From the NCBI RefSeq assembly GCF_034298135.1, contig NZ_CP139575.1, positions 1,116,001 through 1,180,000 of the forward strand: 64,000 nucleotides of DNA, read 5' to 3'. Positions 36,986 through 47,048 of this stretch are shown here, in pieces. Position 1 is the stretch's first letter. Every line of letters begins with the position of its first letter. Both the position numbers and the translations under genes were made by a program. Origin of the DNA: Lactobacillus acidophilus. Its GTDB lineage: Bacteria > Bacillota > Bacilli > Lactobacillales > Lactobacillaceae. The notes beneath the pieces are model-generated. The model had not been told where the DNA came from, made no database searches, and saw nothing but the letters and a program-made list of their open reading frames with translations.

Positions 36986-38102
36986 CTATTCTGGATTTTC
37001 CTGACTAAGCAACCATTGCAAATACGAATAAATAAATGGTTGAAGTTTCCCATCCATTACACCAGTTGTATCAGCTGTTTCGTATCCAGTTCTAAGGTCT
37101 TTAACTAAATTGTACGGATGAAATACATATGATCTAATTTGTGAACCCCAACCAATTTCTTTTTGATCACCTTTCAAAGCCTGCTTTTGCTTGCGCTTTT
37201 TTTCTTCTTCTAAATGAAATAGCTTAGCCCGCAACTCATTCATTGCAGTCTCACGGTTTTGAATCTGTGAGCGTTGAGCCTGTGATGTAGTGACTATTCC
37301 AGTCGGTAAGTGCGTAATTCTTACAGCACTTGATGTTTTATTAATGTGTTGTCCACCTGCACCACTTGACCGATATACATCGATTCTTAAATCCTTAGGA
37401 TCGATATCAATTTTGATACTATCATCAATCTCCGGAATTACTTCAACTGATGCAAAAGAAGTATGCCGTCTCTTGGCAGAGTCAAATGGTGAAATTCTAA
37501 CCAAGCGATGAACACCATTTTCCGACTTTAGCATTCCATAAGCATTATGGCCGACTACTCTAGCAGTAACACTTTTTACTCCTGCTTCTTCTCCTGGTTC
37601 ATAATCATTTATTTCAAATTTAAAACCTGCTGTATCACAATAGCGCTGATACATTCTAAGGAGCATTTGTCCCCAGTCCATTGCTTCAGTACCACCTGCA
37701 CCAGGATGTATTTCAAATAATGCGTTATGACTATCATATTTGCCAGACAAAAGTAAATCTAATTCATAATTATGAAAAGCTTCCTGTAAAGCTATTAAAT
37801 CTGTTTCAACTTCTGTTTGTAAATCTGAATCTGGCTCTTCACGCAGCAAATCGAGTGCAGTTAACTCATTTTCATAATCTTCGCTTAATTTTAAGAATGA
37901 GTCTCTTTTTTCCTTTAAAACATTGTTTTCACTAATTAGTTTTTGAGCTTTTTCTTGATTATCCCAAAAATCTGGCTGAGCCATTTTAGCTTCATTTATT
38001 TCAATACTTTCATTAATACCATCTAAGTCAAAGAGACCCCCTAAAGTGGTCTAAACGTTTCTTCAACTCATCTAATACATTTTGAATTTCACTAATTTCC
38101 AT
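36986..38102 (-). CDS. prfB: peptide chain release factor 2 (programmed +1 frameshift)
   Basis: RF2 releases peptides at UGA and UAA. The gene starts with ATG at 38102 (GGAG 7 bases upstream) and reads 24 codons to an in-frame TGA at 38030-38028. A +1 shift there joins it to the main frame ending at 36986, giving 371 residues. The main part has the catalytic GGQ in YRSSGAGGQHINKTSSAVRI and the RF2-type SPF tripeptide in RISPFDSAKRR. It follows the secA terminator and leads the prfB-hprK-lgt-gpsA-trxB run. Confidence 0.95.
38027..38042 (-). promoter_or_regulatory. prfB programmed +1 frameshift site
   Basis: Minus strand AGG GGG TCT CTT TGA C: an internal Shine-Dalgarno-like AGGGGG three bases before the slippery CTT, followed by the poor-context stop TGAC. 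This is the classical autoregulatory site by which low RF2 favours frameshifting and full-length RF2. Confidence 0.95.
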
Positions 38103-38124
38103 CAATTTTCTCCTTATTTATCAC

Positions 38125-38155
38125 AAAAAAAGGGAAGTTGCTAACTCCCCTTTTT
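38125..38155 (-). terminator. terminator after secA
   Basis: Stem GGGGAGTT/AACTTCCC (one mismatch) on the minus strand with a T-run of seven, between the secA stop and the prfB ribosome-binding site. Confidence 0.88.
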
Positions 38156-38160
38156 CTTTA

Positions 38161-40560
38161 TTAACGACTAAGATTTTGTCTAATTTCAACCTTCATGAAC
38201 AAACGAGTTACATCAAATTCAATATTTGAAATCATTTCTTCAAACATTCTATAACCAGAATCTTGATATTCGACAAGTGGATTAAGTTGTCCATACCCAC
38301 GAAGTCCGATTGATTGACGTAATTGATCCATTGCATCAATATGATCAGTCCAGCGGTCATCAACAACACGCAAAATAACAACTTTTTCAAACTCAAGCAT
38401 TTGACTTGGATCGCCTAAAGCTTTCTCTTTGTCTTCAAAGTTCTTTTCAACGATGTCATATAATTTCTTCTTCAAATCTTCAACACTAATTGTCTTAAAG
38501 TCAATTGAATCAGTGACTTGTTCTGAAGCTAGACTTGAAGAAATGAAATCCCGTAATGAATCTAAACGCCATTGACTTCTATCGCCTTGAGTAAACATAT
38601 CCACTTGACTATTAATAGTACGGTGAATCATTGGAATCAAAACGTTCTTCAATGACTTATCTGCTTCGATCACTTGCATTCTTTCACCATAGATAATTTC
38701 ACGTTGGATACGCATAACATCATCATATTGCAAAGTTTGCTTACGAGTATCGTAGTTATTACCTTCAACACGCTTTTGAGCAGATTCAACTTGACGGGTA
38801 ATCAAACGACTTTCAATTACCTTTTCATCATCATTATCTGAAAGACGATCTAAGAAGTCTTTTACGCGGTCTCCACCGAAACGCTTCATCAAGTCATCTT
38901 CAAGTGATAGGTAAAATCTAGTGTAACCTGGATCTCCCTGACGACCAGAACGACCACGAAGCTGGTTATCAATACGACGTGATTCATGACGTTCAGTACC
39001 AATAACTGCTAAACCACCAAGTTCTTTAACTCCAGGCCCTAGTTTAATATCAGTACCACGTCCAGCCATATTAGTCGCAATAGTTACTGCTCCACGCTGA
39101 CCTGCATTCATAATAATTTGTGCTTCTTTAGCGTGATTCTTAGCATTTAACACAGCGTGTGGAATATTTGCTTCATCAAGCAAATGACTAAGTCGTTCTG
39201 AACTTTCGATAGCAACAGTACCAACCAAAACAGGTTGTCCCTTTGCATGACGCTTCTTAATTTCTTCAATTACAGCATGGAATTTTGAATCTAAAGTTGG
39301 ATACAAAATATCTGGCATATCTTTTCTAGCAATTGGACGATTGGTTGGAATCGTAATTACTTGCATGTTGTAAATTTCACGGAATTCTTCTTCTTCAGTT
39401 TTACCGGTACCAGTCATACCTGATAATTTCTTGTACATTCTAAAGAAGTTCTGATACGTAATAGTAGCTTGCGTTCTAGATTCTTCTTGAATCTTGACGC
39501 CTTCCTTAGCTTCAATAGCCTGGTGTAAACCATCTGAATAACGACGACCTTCCATTACACGACCAGTAAAGGAATCAACGATTAAAACTTCACCATCTTG
39601 AACGACATAATCAATATCTTTCAACATAATATAATTTGCACGAAGTGCTTGATCAATATGGTGAACCAATTTTTGGTTTTCAACATCGTATAAGTTCTTT
39701 AAGCCGAAGTGTTCACAAGCCTTTTCAATACCAGTTCTGGTAAGTGAAATAGTCTTAGTTGGCCAGTCAATCTTGTAATCGCCGTGATCTTCATCATCAT
39801 CTGCATCGTCATCGCTCTTATCTTCAGTCAAAGTCTTAACAAAACGATCAGCACGAATATAATCACTATTTGCTTGTTCAGCTTCACCAGAAATAATCAA
39901 AGGAGTTCTAGCTTCATCAATTAAGATGGAGTCAACTTCATCGATAATAGCATAGTTCAATGGACGTTGAACCATTTGCTCTTTATAGACAACCATGTTG
40001 TCACGTAAATAGTCAAAACCCAGTTCTGAGTTAGTTGAATAAGTAACGTCACAGTTATATGCTTCACGCTTTTCATCTGGTGACATTGAGTTAATGTTCA
40101 AACCAACAGTTAAGCCGAGCCATCTATAAAGCTGTCCCATTTCTTCTTCGTCACGACTAGAAAGGTATTCATTAACAGTAACAACGTGCACACCCTTGCC
40201 TTCCAAGGCGTTTAAATAAACGGGCATTGTTGCGGTTAAAGTCTTACCTTCACCAGTCATCATTTCAGCGATATTACCAAAGTGTAATGCAATACCACCC
40301 AAAATTTGAACGTGGAATGGGTAAAGCCCTAATACACGCTTTGCACCTTCACGAGCAACTGCAAATGCTTCTGGCAAAAGATCATCTAAGCTTTCACCAT
40401 TTTTAATGCGCTCACGAAATTCTGGTGTCTTAGCTTGCAATTGTTCATCTGACAATTTACTCATTTCATCAGCGTGTTCTTCTACTTTAGTTGCATATTT
40501 TTCAAATTTTTTAAGTTCTCTTTTATCAGTGTTATATAGTTTCTTTAAAATATTTGCCAT
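38161..40560 (-). CDS. secA: preprotein translocase ATPase SecA
   Basis: A 799-residue motor that pushes preproteins through SecYEG. Walker A is in [20 protein letters not shown] (near residue 100), Walker B in [20 protein letters not shown], and the helicase motifs in [14 protein letters not shown] and [19 protein letters not shown]. It ends at EIRQNLSR and lacks the C-terminal cysteine-rich zinc motif seen in many SecA proteins, common in lactobacilli. Its terminator separates it from prfB; hpf lies upstream with its own terminator. Confidence 0.98.
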   Translation of the reverse strand: MANILKKLYNTDKRELKKFEKYATKVEEHADEMSKLSDEQLQAKTPEFRERIKNGESLDDLLPEAFAVAREGAKRVLGLYPFHVQILGGIALHFGNIAEMMTGEGKTLTATMPVYLNALEGKGVHVVTVNEYLSSRDEEEMGQLYRWLGLTVGLNINSMSPDEKREAYNCDVTYSTNSELGFDYLRDNMVVYKEQMVQRPLNYAIIDEVDSILIDEARTPLIISGEAEQANSDYIRADRFVKTLTEDKSDDDADDDEDHGDYKIDWPTKTISLTRTGIEKACEHFGLKNLYDVENQKLVHHIDQALRANYIMLKDIDYVVQDGEVLIVDSFTGRVMEGRRYSDGLHQAIEAKEGVKIQEESRTQATITYQNFFRMYKKLSGMTGTGKTEEEEFREIYNMQVITIPTNRPIARKDMPDILYPTLDSKFHAVIEEIKKRHAKGQPVLVGTVAIESSERLSHLLDEANIPHAVLNAKNHAKEAQIIMNAGQRGAVTIATNMAGRGTDIKLGPGVKELGGLAVIGTERHESRRIDNQLRGRSGRQGDPGYTRFYLSLEDDLMKRFGGDRVKDFLDRLSDNDDEKVIESRLITRQVESAQKRVEGNNYDTRKQTLQYDDVMRIQREIIYGERMQVIEADKSLKNVLIPMIHRTINSQVDMFTQGDRSQWRLDSLRDFISSSLASEQVTDSIDFKTISVEDLKKKLYDIVEKNFEDKEKALGDPSQMLEFEKVVILRVVDDRWTDHIDAMDQLRQSIGLRGYGQLNPLVEYQDSGYRMFEEMISNIEFDVTRLFMKVEIRQNLSR

Positions 40561-40643
40561 TAAATCGGTCCTTATATATCGTAAAGTCTAAAAATACAGA
40601 TTAATTTTAACATGATTATTTGCAAAATAAAAATATTCCAAAT

Positions 40644-40670
40644 AAAAACCCCGACGTACAAACGCGGGGC
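40644..40670 (-). terminator. terminator after hpf
   Basis: Minus-strand GCCCCG ... CGGGG hairpin followed by five Ts, between the hpf stop and the secA start. Confidence 0.8.
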
Positions 40671-40698
40671 TTTCTACATTAATGAGCTTTTAACAAAA

Positions 40699-41241
40699 TT
40701 ATTCGTTAGTTTCAATCAAACCGTAACGACCATCGTTTCTGCGGTAAACAACGCTAGTGCCATTAGTTTCTGCATCTTCAAATACAAAGAAATCATGTTC
40801 CAACATATCCATTTGCAAAATTGCTTCCTCAGGATCCATTGGCTTTAAGCTTACGCGTTTATTACGAACAATATCAAATTCGCTAGGTTTCTTTTCTTCC
40901 TCAGGTTGTTCTACAAAGAAGTCTTGTAAACCTTTTTCACGACTCTTTCTATTTACACGAGTCTTGTACTTTCTAATTTGACGTTCAAGTTTTTCTGAAA
41001 CGAAGTCAATGCTACGATACATATCATCCGTGGTTTCTTCGGCTCTCAAAACTAAGTATGGTAAAGGAATAGTAACTTCAACCTTAGCAGAATGGTCACG
41101 GTAAACTCTCAAGTTTACGTGAGCAATCACATCTTGGTTCAATTCAAAATACTTTTCCAATTTGTTTAATCGCTTTTCAACATAACTTCTTAAAGCATCA
41201 GTTACTTCAATATTTTCTCCACGAACATTGTATTTTAACAT
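40699..41241 (-). CDS. hpf: ribosome hibernation-promoting factor, long form
   Basis: A 180-residue protein. The start is MLKYNVRGENIEVTDALRSY at 41241; AAAGGAG lies 8 bases upstream, and earlier in-frame starts would include it. The N-terminal domain (about 1-105) resembles the HPF/YfiA ribosome-binding fold. The C-terminal domain (FDIVRNKRVSLKPMDPEEAI to the end) is the dimerisation tail that lets long HPF form 100S ribosome dimers alone. The leader carries a short perfect hairpin before the ribosome-binding site. It is placed upstream of secA, as in many Firmicutes. Confidence 0.96.
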   Translation of the reverse strand: MLKYNVRGENIEVTDALRSYVEKRLNKLEKYFELNQDVIAHVNLRVYRDHSAKVEVTIPLPYLVLRAEETTDDMYRSIDFVSEKLERQIRKYKTRVNRKSREKGLQDFFVEQPEEEKKPSEFDIVRNKRVSLKPMDPEEAILQMDMLEHDFFVFEDAETNGTSVVYRRNDGRYGLIETNE

Positions 41242-41257
41242 ATAAGATTCTCCTTTC

Positions 41258-41318
41258 ACCGCTAAGCGGTTCTTTATCTTGTACATTTATTATACCAAAA
41301 AATGTAAGCGGTTCATAA
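41258..41318 (-). promoter_or_regulatory. hpf promoter region with leader hairpin and cre-like site
   Basis: On the minus strand: an extended -10 TGGTATAAT (41297-41289), a degenerate cre-like TGTAAGCGGTTCAT (41303-41316, plus strand) over the -35 region, and a leader hairpin ACCGC-TTA-GCGGT (41270-41258) just before the Shine-Dalgarno. Promoter support is fair; the cre-like site is weak. Confidence 0.4.
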
Positions 41319-41323
41319 CAAAT

Positions 41324-42019
41324 CTACCGACAAATTGAAAAACTTTCAATTTGTAACTCTGGAAAATCTTGTCTTAAACAGTCTCGCGCATGATACAGCG
41401 TTCGTCCAGTAGTATAAATATCATCCAAAATTAATACTTTACCTGTTTGTATATTTTCTCTTTTTTTTATATTTTTATCAATTAAAAAGCTCTGCGGTGT
41501 TTTTAGCCTCTCTTCCCTATTCTTTTTCCCTTGTGCATGACTGCCTTCTTTTTTAATTAAAATGGGTGTAAGCGGCAAAATATCGCCATATATAGCAAAT
41601 ATAGTATCAAACTGTCGTTTCTTAATATGTTCAGGGGAAGTAGGTATTGGGACATAATAATCATATTTGGTTTTATGTAGATATTCGTAACATAATTCTT
41701 GCAATACTTCCCGCAAAGCATAATCACCTCGCCGCTTATAATCTACCATTAAATCATGAAAAGTTGAATTATAGTGATACAAAGCATAATTATGTAGAAG
41801 ATTATTTGAATATTTTTTTTGCCAGTTTTTGCAATCCACGCAAATAACCCCTTGTTTTAGTACTTTAGAACAAAAAGCACATTTATTGCCTATTAAGTGT
41901 TCAAATTGCTTTAAACAATATGAACATAATTTTCTTTCTCTATATTTTTTCAATCTAAAGATCTGCGTAAATAATACTGGCGGCGTAAAAAATTGATTAC
42001 ATAATAAACATTGCTTCAT
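41324..42019 (-). CDS. comFC: ComF family protein (ComFC)
   Basis: A 231-residue protein with an N-terminal zinc-finger-like region (CLLCNQFF, CSYCLKQFEHLIGNKCAFC, CVDCKNW) and a C-terminal phosphoribosyltransferase-like fold with VLILDDIYTTGRTLYHARDC. In naturally transformable Firmicutes it helps move incoming single-stranded DNA. Its ATG overlaps the comFA stop by 4 bp (ATGA). The downstream hpf has its own promoter. Whether this organism is transformable cannot be told from this locus. Confidence 0.92.
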   Translation of the reverse strand: MKQCLLCNQFFTPPVLFTQIFRLKKYRERKLCSYCLKQFEHLIGNKCAFCSKVLKQGVICVDCKNWQKKYSNNLLHNYALYHYNSTFHDLMVDYKRRGDYALREVLQELCYEYLHKTKYDYYVPIPTSPEHIKKRQFDTIFAIYGDILPLTPILIKKEGSHAQGKKNREERLKTPQSFLIDKNIKKRENIQTGKVLILDDIYTTGRTLYHARDCLRQDFPELQIESFSICR

Positions 42020-43299
42020 TTATTCATTTCCTTAATTTGTTTAATACTACTTCGAATATCCTTAGTATATTTGTGATAGCAATACAAAACTAAGCCCGAT
42101 TGATCATTTTTATCTCGTCCAACTCTTCCTGCAATTTGTACTAAACTAGCCGCCGTATATATAGGATCATCCGCAGCAATAATAATTACCCAAACATTTT
42201 TAAAAGTTACACCACGTTCTAAAATTGTTGTAGTTAGTAATAAATCTAATTTACGATCCCGAAATTTTTGTACTTTTTCTAATCGATTAGGATCCTGCGC
42301 ATGAACGCCATCAATTCTTATCTTTTCATCCTTCAATTTTTCTTTCAATATTTGTAAATAAATGGGAATTTGTTCAATTCTAGGAACAAAAAGTAATAAA
42401 GGATACTCTTTTTTCAATACCTTCTTGATTTCTAGCAAGAGTTTAGGATGAAGTTTATTACGGGTTAAAAATGGTTTTATAAATAGTTTTTCTTTTGGAA
42501 CTGGTAATAATCCACCATGAAAACGTCGATTTAATTTTAAAATTTTTAGGCTCTTATTCTTTACCTCTTGAAGCAAATCTTCAGTTGGAGTAGCTGTTAA
42601 ATACATTCGTACTCCAGTTATCTTTACTGCCATTTTGGCTGCAAAATGCAATTGGTTATTACCAACATAAGGAAAAGAGTCTACCTCATCAATTACTAAT
42701 AGATCAAAAGCATGATAAAACTTCATTAATTGATGAGTAGTACAAATGGTTAATTGTTCTAGCCCTGGCTCTTTATATTCACGACCATGGTATTTACCAA
42801 TTTCAATTTCAGCAAAAGCTGATTGAAAACGTGGAAAAAGTTCATTTACCACATCAATTCTAGGAGTAGCTATACATGCTCTTTTCCCTTCTTTCATACA
42901 TTCTGCAATTAAGTCAAACAACATCTCTGTTTTTCCCGCTCCAGTAACAGCATGAACTAAACTATTTTTCTTTTGCTGAAAATTTATCACTAAATTATCA
43001 GATATTTTTTGTTGCAACGGTGTTAATTTCCCTTGCCATGTTTTTCCACCATTTTCTTTTGGAGTAAAAATATGATTGTCATCCAATCGAGCTAAAAAAT
43101 CTCCCTCAGCAATCCGACCTAGTCCAATACAACTTCGACAATAAAATTTTCCGCTTGGCAATTTATATTGAACTTTAGTACCGCATCTATTACATATCCC
43201 ATTTTTTATTGCTGAAATTTTGCTGCATCCCTCAAATATGCTAGAATCCTCTTGATTAACAATCCATTGACGACCTGATAATAGAGTTATATTTTCCAT
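42016..43299 (-). CDS. comFA: competence DNA helicase ComFA
   Basis: A 427-residue DEAD-box-like ATPase of the DNA-uptake machinery. It has a four-cysteine zinc finger (CNRCGTKVQY ... FYCRSC, about residues 36-56), Walker A in HAVTGAGKTEMLFDL, a DEVD box in LLVIDEVDSFPYVG, the motif LTATPTEDLL and the C-terminal LVQIAGRVGRDKNDQSGLV. It drives DNA import with ComFC and ComEC. It is divergent from the YigZ-family gene, with only 42 bp between the starts. Confidence 0.94.
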   Translation of the reverse strand: MENITLLSGRQWIVNQEDSSIFEGCSKISAIKNGICNRCGTKVQYKLPSGKFYCRSCIGLGRIAEGDFLARLDDNHIFTPKENGGKTWQGKLTPLQQKISDNLVINFQQKKNSLVHAVTGAGKTEMLFDLIAECMKEGKRACIATPRIDVVNELFPRFQSAFAEIEIGKYHGREYKEPGLEQLTICTTHQLMKFYHAFDLLVIDEVDSFPYVGNNQLHFAAKMAVKITGVRMYLTATPTEDLLQEVKNKSLKILKLNRRFHGGLLPVPKEKLFIKPFLTRNKLHPKLLLEIKKVLKKEYPLLLFVPRIEQIPIYLQILKEKLKDEKIRIDGVHAQDPNRLEKVQKFRDRKLDLLLTTTILERGVTFKNVWVIIIAADDPIYTAASLVQIAGRVGRDKNDQSGLVLYCYHKYTKDIRSSIKQIKEMNK

Positions 43300-43341
43300 A
43301 TTTCACCCCTATTATCTATTACGTAAAAAGAGGCGATTTTT

Positions 43342-44004
43342 TTGTCAGAAAAAGAAAATTTTTTAACAATTAAAGAAAATGGTAGTAATGAATTAATTAT
43401 CAAAAAGAGTAGATTCATCGCTAGTATTGCTAGAACCAGTTCTACTGAAGAAGCAAATGAATTTATTCAACAAATTTCTAAAAAATATCGTGATGCTACT
43501 CATAATACTTTTGCTTACACAATCGGAATAAATGACGATCAGGTAAAAGAAAGTGATAATGGTGAGCCATCTGGTACTGCCGGTGTTCCTGAACTCAAAG
43601 CATTACAATTAATGAATTTAAAAAATGTCACTGTCGTTGTCACAAGATATTTCGGCGGCATTAAACTAGGAGCTGGAGGATTAATCCGTGCTTATTCCAA
43701 CAGTGTTACAAGCGTAGTCGAAAAAGTTGGTGTCATTAAACGAGTTTTACAACAAGAATTAATTTTTAATGTTCCTTACAATCGTTTTGATGAAGTAGAT
43801 CATTATTTAAAAACAAATAACGTATTTATTGCTAATACAGAATATGGTGTAGATGTTACAATTCATATTTTTCTAGATAATGATAATCAAGCCCCAGTCA
43901 AAAATGACTTAACCAATTTATTATCAGGACAAATTACTTTTAAAAAGGGTGTAAAACGATATAACGAAATCCCCGTAGAAAATAATAATTATCATGAACA
44001 ATAA
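43342..44004 (+). CDS. YigZ/IMPACT family protein
   Basis: A 220-residue cytoplasmic protein starting at a TTG, with AGAGG about 9 bases upstream. The N-terminal IMPACT domain is clear from IIKKSRFIASIARTSSTEEA, DATHNTFAYTIG, SDNGEPSGTAGVPELKALQL and VTRYFGGIKLGAGGLIRAYS. The C-terminal half is the DUF1949 domain with a ferredoxin-like fold. The E. coli homologue is YigZ and the B. subtilis one YvyE; molecular function is unsettled. It is commonly found beside comF and tagO genes in lactobacilli, as here. Confidence 0.9.
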   Translation: MSEKENFLTIKENGSNELIIKKSRFIASIARTSSTEEANEFIQQISKKYRDATHNTFAYTIGINDDQVKESDNGEPSGTAGVPELKALQLMNLKNVTVVVTRYFGGIKLGAGGLIRAYSNSVTSVVEKVGVIKRVLQQELIFNVPYNRFDEVDHYLKTNNVFIANTEYGVDVTIHIFLDNDNQAPVKNDLTNLLSGQITFKKGVKRYNEIPVENNNYHEQ

Positions 44005-44031
44005 AAGCGCTTGGCTAGGCCAAACGCTTTT
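44003..44031. terminator. terminator between convergent YigZ-family gene and tagO
   Basis: Arms AAAAGCGCTTGGC and GCCAAACGCTTTT with one mismatch and a 3-nt loop. It overlaps the tagO stop and ends in T-runs on both strands. Confidence 0.85.
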
Positions 44032-45199
44032 ACTTTTTATAATTTTTTCTATCCTTTTCTGCTTTCAATTGATCTGGCTTTTCATCACCTAAATGCCAAA
44101 CCTCGACTGTTGGATCAATTTTACTCTTTTGATTAATAACTTTTTGAATGATATGCATTAAAGGATGATATTTCTCACCTAAAAGACCAATCGATTCCAC
44201 GAAATATTCAAGTGCAACCAGTAAACCAAGAATCAAAAGCCAAGTTCCCCAAGCTGGTGATAGTAAAAATAAAAGTGAAATGAATGAAAAAACTAATGAG
44301 AGTGCATAGATTGTTAAAACTGTTTGTCTATGAGTTAGTCCCATTCGCATTAATTGGTGATGTAAGTGATGTTTATCAGCTTCTGAAATCGGTTTTTTGT
44401 TCAATTTCCTACGAATCATTGCATAAACTGTATCAGTTATTGGCACCCCTAAAATAATTATTGGCACTAACAATGAAATGAAAGTTACGTTTTTCAGTCC
44501 TTTTAAAGACAAAACCGCAATCATAAACCCAATATAAAGTGCACCTGTGTCACCCAAGAAAATCTTGGCAGGATGGAAATTATATGGCAAAAAACCTAAT
44601 AAACATGCTGCTAACATAAAACAGGCAATTGGCACATACAATTGATGCGTATGTAAAAAGAAATATCCCACGATCCCCATAGTCGTTAAAGATATCATAG
44701 ATACACCATCAGCTAAACCATCTAGGCCATCAATTAAATTAACTGCATTAGTCAAAGCTAATATCCAAAAAATAGTAATTGGAAAACTCCACCAACCTAA
44801 GTTAATCTCATTGGTAATAAATGGTAATTTTAATACATTCATTCTAATTCCTGCTAAGAAGTAAATAATTAATGAAGCAATAAAAATACCAAACATTTTT
44901 TGCCTAGGTTTCAGTTCAAGAATATCATCAATTAATCCCGTTAATACAACGACACTTGATGCTAATAATATCGAAAAAATTTCATGAGTAGGAAATTGTT
45001 CTCTCAGTAATACAAATGCACCGATGTTAAACGTAACAAAAATACCTAATCCCCCAATAGTTGGCATTGGTTTCTTATTAACACGACGAGCATTAGGATT
45101 ATCAACCGCTCCTAACACAAAGGCTAAACGCCTAATAAATGGCGTAATTGCAGCTGAAATAATTACTAATAAGAATAATTCAACAATAATTTTAAACAT
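44030..45199 (-). CDS. tagO: undecaprenyl-phosphate GlcNAc-1-phosphate transferase (TagO/WecA)
   Basis: A 389-residue polytopic membrane enzyme of the MraY/WecA family, about 10-11 helices. It moves GlcNAc-1-P onto undecaprenyl phosphate to start wall teichoic acid or another cell-wall polymer. Landmarks are the substrate motif AVDNPNARRVNKKPMPTIGG (residues 31-50), the catalytic NLIDGLDGLADG, FLGDTGALYIGF and the His-rich loop DKHHLHHQLMRMG that marks the WecA/TagO branch. The C-terminal tail is charged. It is monocistronic by the terminators around it. Confidence 0.94.
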   Translation of the reverse strand: MFKIIVELFLLVIISAAITPFIRRLAFVLGAVDNPNARRVNKKPMPTIGGLGIFVTFNIGAFVLLREQFPTHEIFSILLASSVVVLTGLIDDILELKPRQKMFGIFIASLIIYFLAGIRMNVLKLPFITNEINLGWWSFPITIFWILALTNAVNLIDGLDGLADGVSMISLTTMGIVGYFFLHTHQLYVPIACFMLAACLLGFLPYNFHPAKIFLGDTGALYIGFMIAVLSLKGLKNVTFISLLVPIIILGVPITDTVYAMIRRKLNKKPISEADKHHLHHQLMRMGLTHRQTVLTIYALSLVFSFISLLFLLSPAWGTWLLILGLLVALEYFVESIGLLGEKYHPLMHIIQKVINQKSKIDPTVEVWHLGDEKPDQLKAEKDRKNYKK

Positions 45200-45261
45200 A
45201 TTCGGCTACTTTCCTTATATACTTGTTCTAATTATACAAGTAGAGCGGTATTTGCACAAAT

Positions 45262-45301
45262 AACAAAAAGAGTATGAGCAAAAACTCATACTCTTTTTGT
45301 T
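45262..45301 (-). terminator. terminator after rny
   Basis: Arms AACAAAAAGAGTATGAG and CTCATACTCTTTTTGTT around a 6-nt loop. It overlaps the rny stop codon. Confidence 0.92.
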
Positions 45302-46931
45302 ATTTAGCAATTGCTACCACTCGTTTTTCACGGATAACGGTAATCTTAATATTACCCGGATAATCAAGCTCTTTTTCAACTTGATTACGAATGTCACGTG
45401 CTAAAATTACTGTTCGATCATCTGAAATTTCATCAGGTTCAACCATAACTCTAACTTCACGACCAGCTTGAATTGCATATGCTTGCTTAACTCCCTGGTA
45501 GCTTTTAGCGATCTTTTCAAGATCTGTTAAACGTCTGATATAATTTTCCAAACTTTCACTTCTTGCACCAGGTCGAGCTGAAGAAATCGTATCTGCTGCA
45601 ACTACAAGTTCAGCAATAAATGATAATTTAGGCACGTCACCATGGTGTGCAGCAATTGCATTAACCACAACATCTGGTTCATGATATTTACGCGTCAACT
45701 CTACACCTATTTCTACGTGAGAGCCTTCAATATCATGATCGATTGCTTTTCCTATATCGTGTAATAATCCCGCGCGAACCGCTAATTTTTCATCTAAGCC
45801 CAGTTCGGCAGCCATAGTACCAGCTAATTTACCAACTTCAATTGAATGAGACAATACATTTTGACCATAAGAAGTACGATATTTTAAGCGGCCAAGTGTT
45901 TTAACAAGCTCTGGATTCATTCTATGAATTCCAAGTTCCATCAGAGCACTTTCACCTGCTTCATAAATATCGTCATTAACTTCTTTTCTAGCCTTATCAA
46001 CCATCTCTTCAATACGAGCTGGATGAATTCGACCATCTTTGATCAAGCGTTCCATCGCTCTTTTAGCAATTTCACGTCTAATTGGGTCAAAACCACTTAA
46101 AGTTACAACTTTCGGCGTATCATCAATAATTAAATCTATACCAGTTAAAGCTTCAAAAGAACGAATATTACGGCCTTCGCGTCCAATAATTCGACCTTTC
46201 ATTTCTTCATTTGGTAAATCAACAACAGATACTGTTGTTTCAGCAACCGTATCTGCAGCGCTGCTTTGAATAGCATCAATAATAACTTGATTAGCATAAC
46301 GATCTGCTTTAGCCATAACCTCTTCGTTACTATTTCTAATCATTTCAGCGCGTTCTTTAACTAATTCATCAGATAATTGATCTAGCACAATCTTCTTAGC
46401 TTGATCTTTATCTAATTTTGCTACGTCATAAAGTTTCTGTCGTCTAATCCCAACTAATTCGTCAGCTTCATCCAATTTTGCCTTTAAACTAGCATTTTGC
46501 TGCTTTAATTGGTCTTCTTTTTCTGTAAGCCCAGCTTCTCTTTCATCTAACAAAGAATTCTTATGATCTAAGGTATCTTCACGTTGTTGTAAACGATTTT
46601 CTTGACGAGCCAAATTGTCCTTTTTAGAATTTAGCTCATCTTCAGTTTTTTGCCTATAATCTCGAATTTGTTCTTGTGCTTCAAGAATTTTTTCTTTCTT
46701 AGTATTTTCTGCACTTTGTTTAACAGCAATTGCTGCTTGCTTTTGTGCATTGACTTCTGCTTCCGCTGCCGCTACTTGAGCTTTAGCATCAGCCAAGATA
46801 TGGTCAGCATCATTTTGAGCATTCTGAGCTTTTTGCTCCCAAGAATGCTTACGAATAGCATAACCAGTAACTGTGCCCACTAAAAGTGAAACAATAGCAG
46901 TCGCGACGGGAATCATAATTATTGTATTCAT
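45300..46931 (-). CDS. rny: ribonuclease Y
   Basis: A 543-residue membrane-anchored endoribonuclease that starts mRNA decay in Firmicutes. It has an N-terminal transmembrane helix ([20 protein letters not shown]), a long coiled coil rich in Glu/Lys/Gln/Ala (about residues 30-200), a KH domain with [19 protein letters not shown] and an HD domain with [20 protein letters not shown]. Length is slightly above the usual 520, mostly in the coiled coil. It follows recA in the order pgsA-recA-rny common to Firmicutes, but each has its own terminator here. Confidence 0.97.
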   Translation of the reverse strand: MNTIIMIPVATAIVSLLVGTVTGYAIRKHSWEQKAQNAQNDADHILADAKAQVAAAEAEVNAQKQAAIAVKQSAENTKKEKILEAQEQIRDYRQKTEDELNSKKDNLARQENRLQQREDTLDHKNSLLDEREAGLTEKEDQLKQQNASLKAKLDEADELVGIRRQKLYDVAKLDKDQAKKIVLDQLSDELVKERAEMIRNSNEEVMAKADRYANQVIIDAIQSSAADTVAETTVSVVDLPNEEMKGRIIGREGRNIRSFEALTGIDLIIDDTPKVVTLSGFDPIRREIAKRAMERLIKDGRIHPARIEEMVDKARKEVNDDIYEAGESALMELGIHRMNPELVKTLGRLKYRTSYGQNVLSHSIEVGKLAGTMAAELGLDEKLAVRAGLLHDIGKAIDHDIEGSHVEIGVELTRKYHEPDVVVNAIAAHHGDVPKLSFIAELVVAADTISSARPGARSESLENYIRRLTDLEKIAKSYQGVKQAYAIQAGREVRVMVEPDEISDDRTVILARDIRNQVEKELDYPGNIKITVIREKRVVAIAK

Positions 46932-47006
46932 GATTACTATCGCCTTTTTTTAGAATTATTCACACAACTTTTATGATAAAGAACCTGGGTGTTCATGTCA
47001 ATCCAG

Positions 47007-47037
47007 ATAAAAAACCTTGGAACATAATTCCAAGGTT
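47007..47037 (-). terminator. terminator after recA
   Basis: Perfect stem AACCTTGGAA / TTCCAAGGTT with a 5-nt loop and six Ts on the minus strand, 12 bp after the recA stop. Confidence 0.9.
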
Positions 47038-47048
47038 AAATTTATTTC

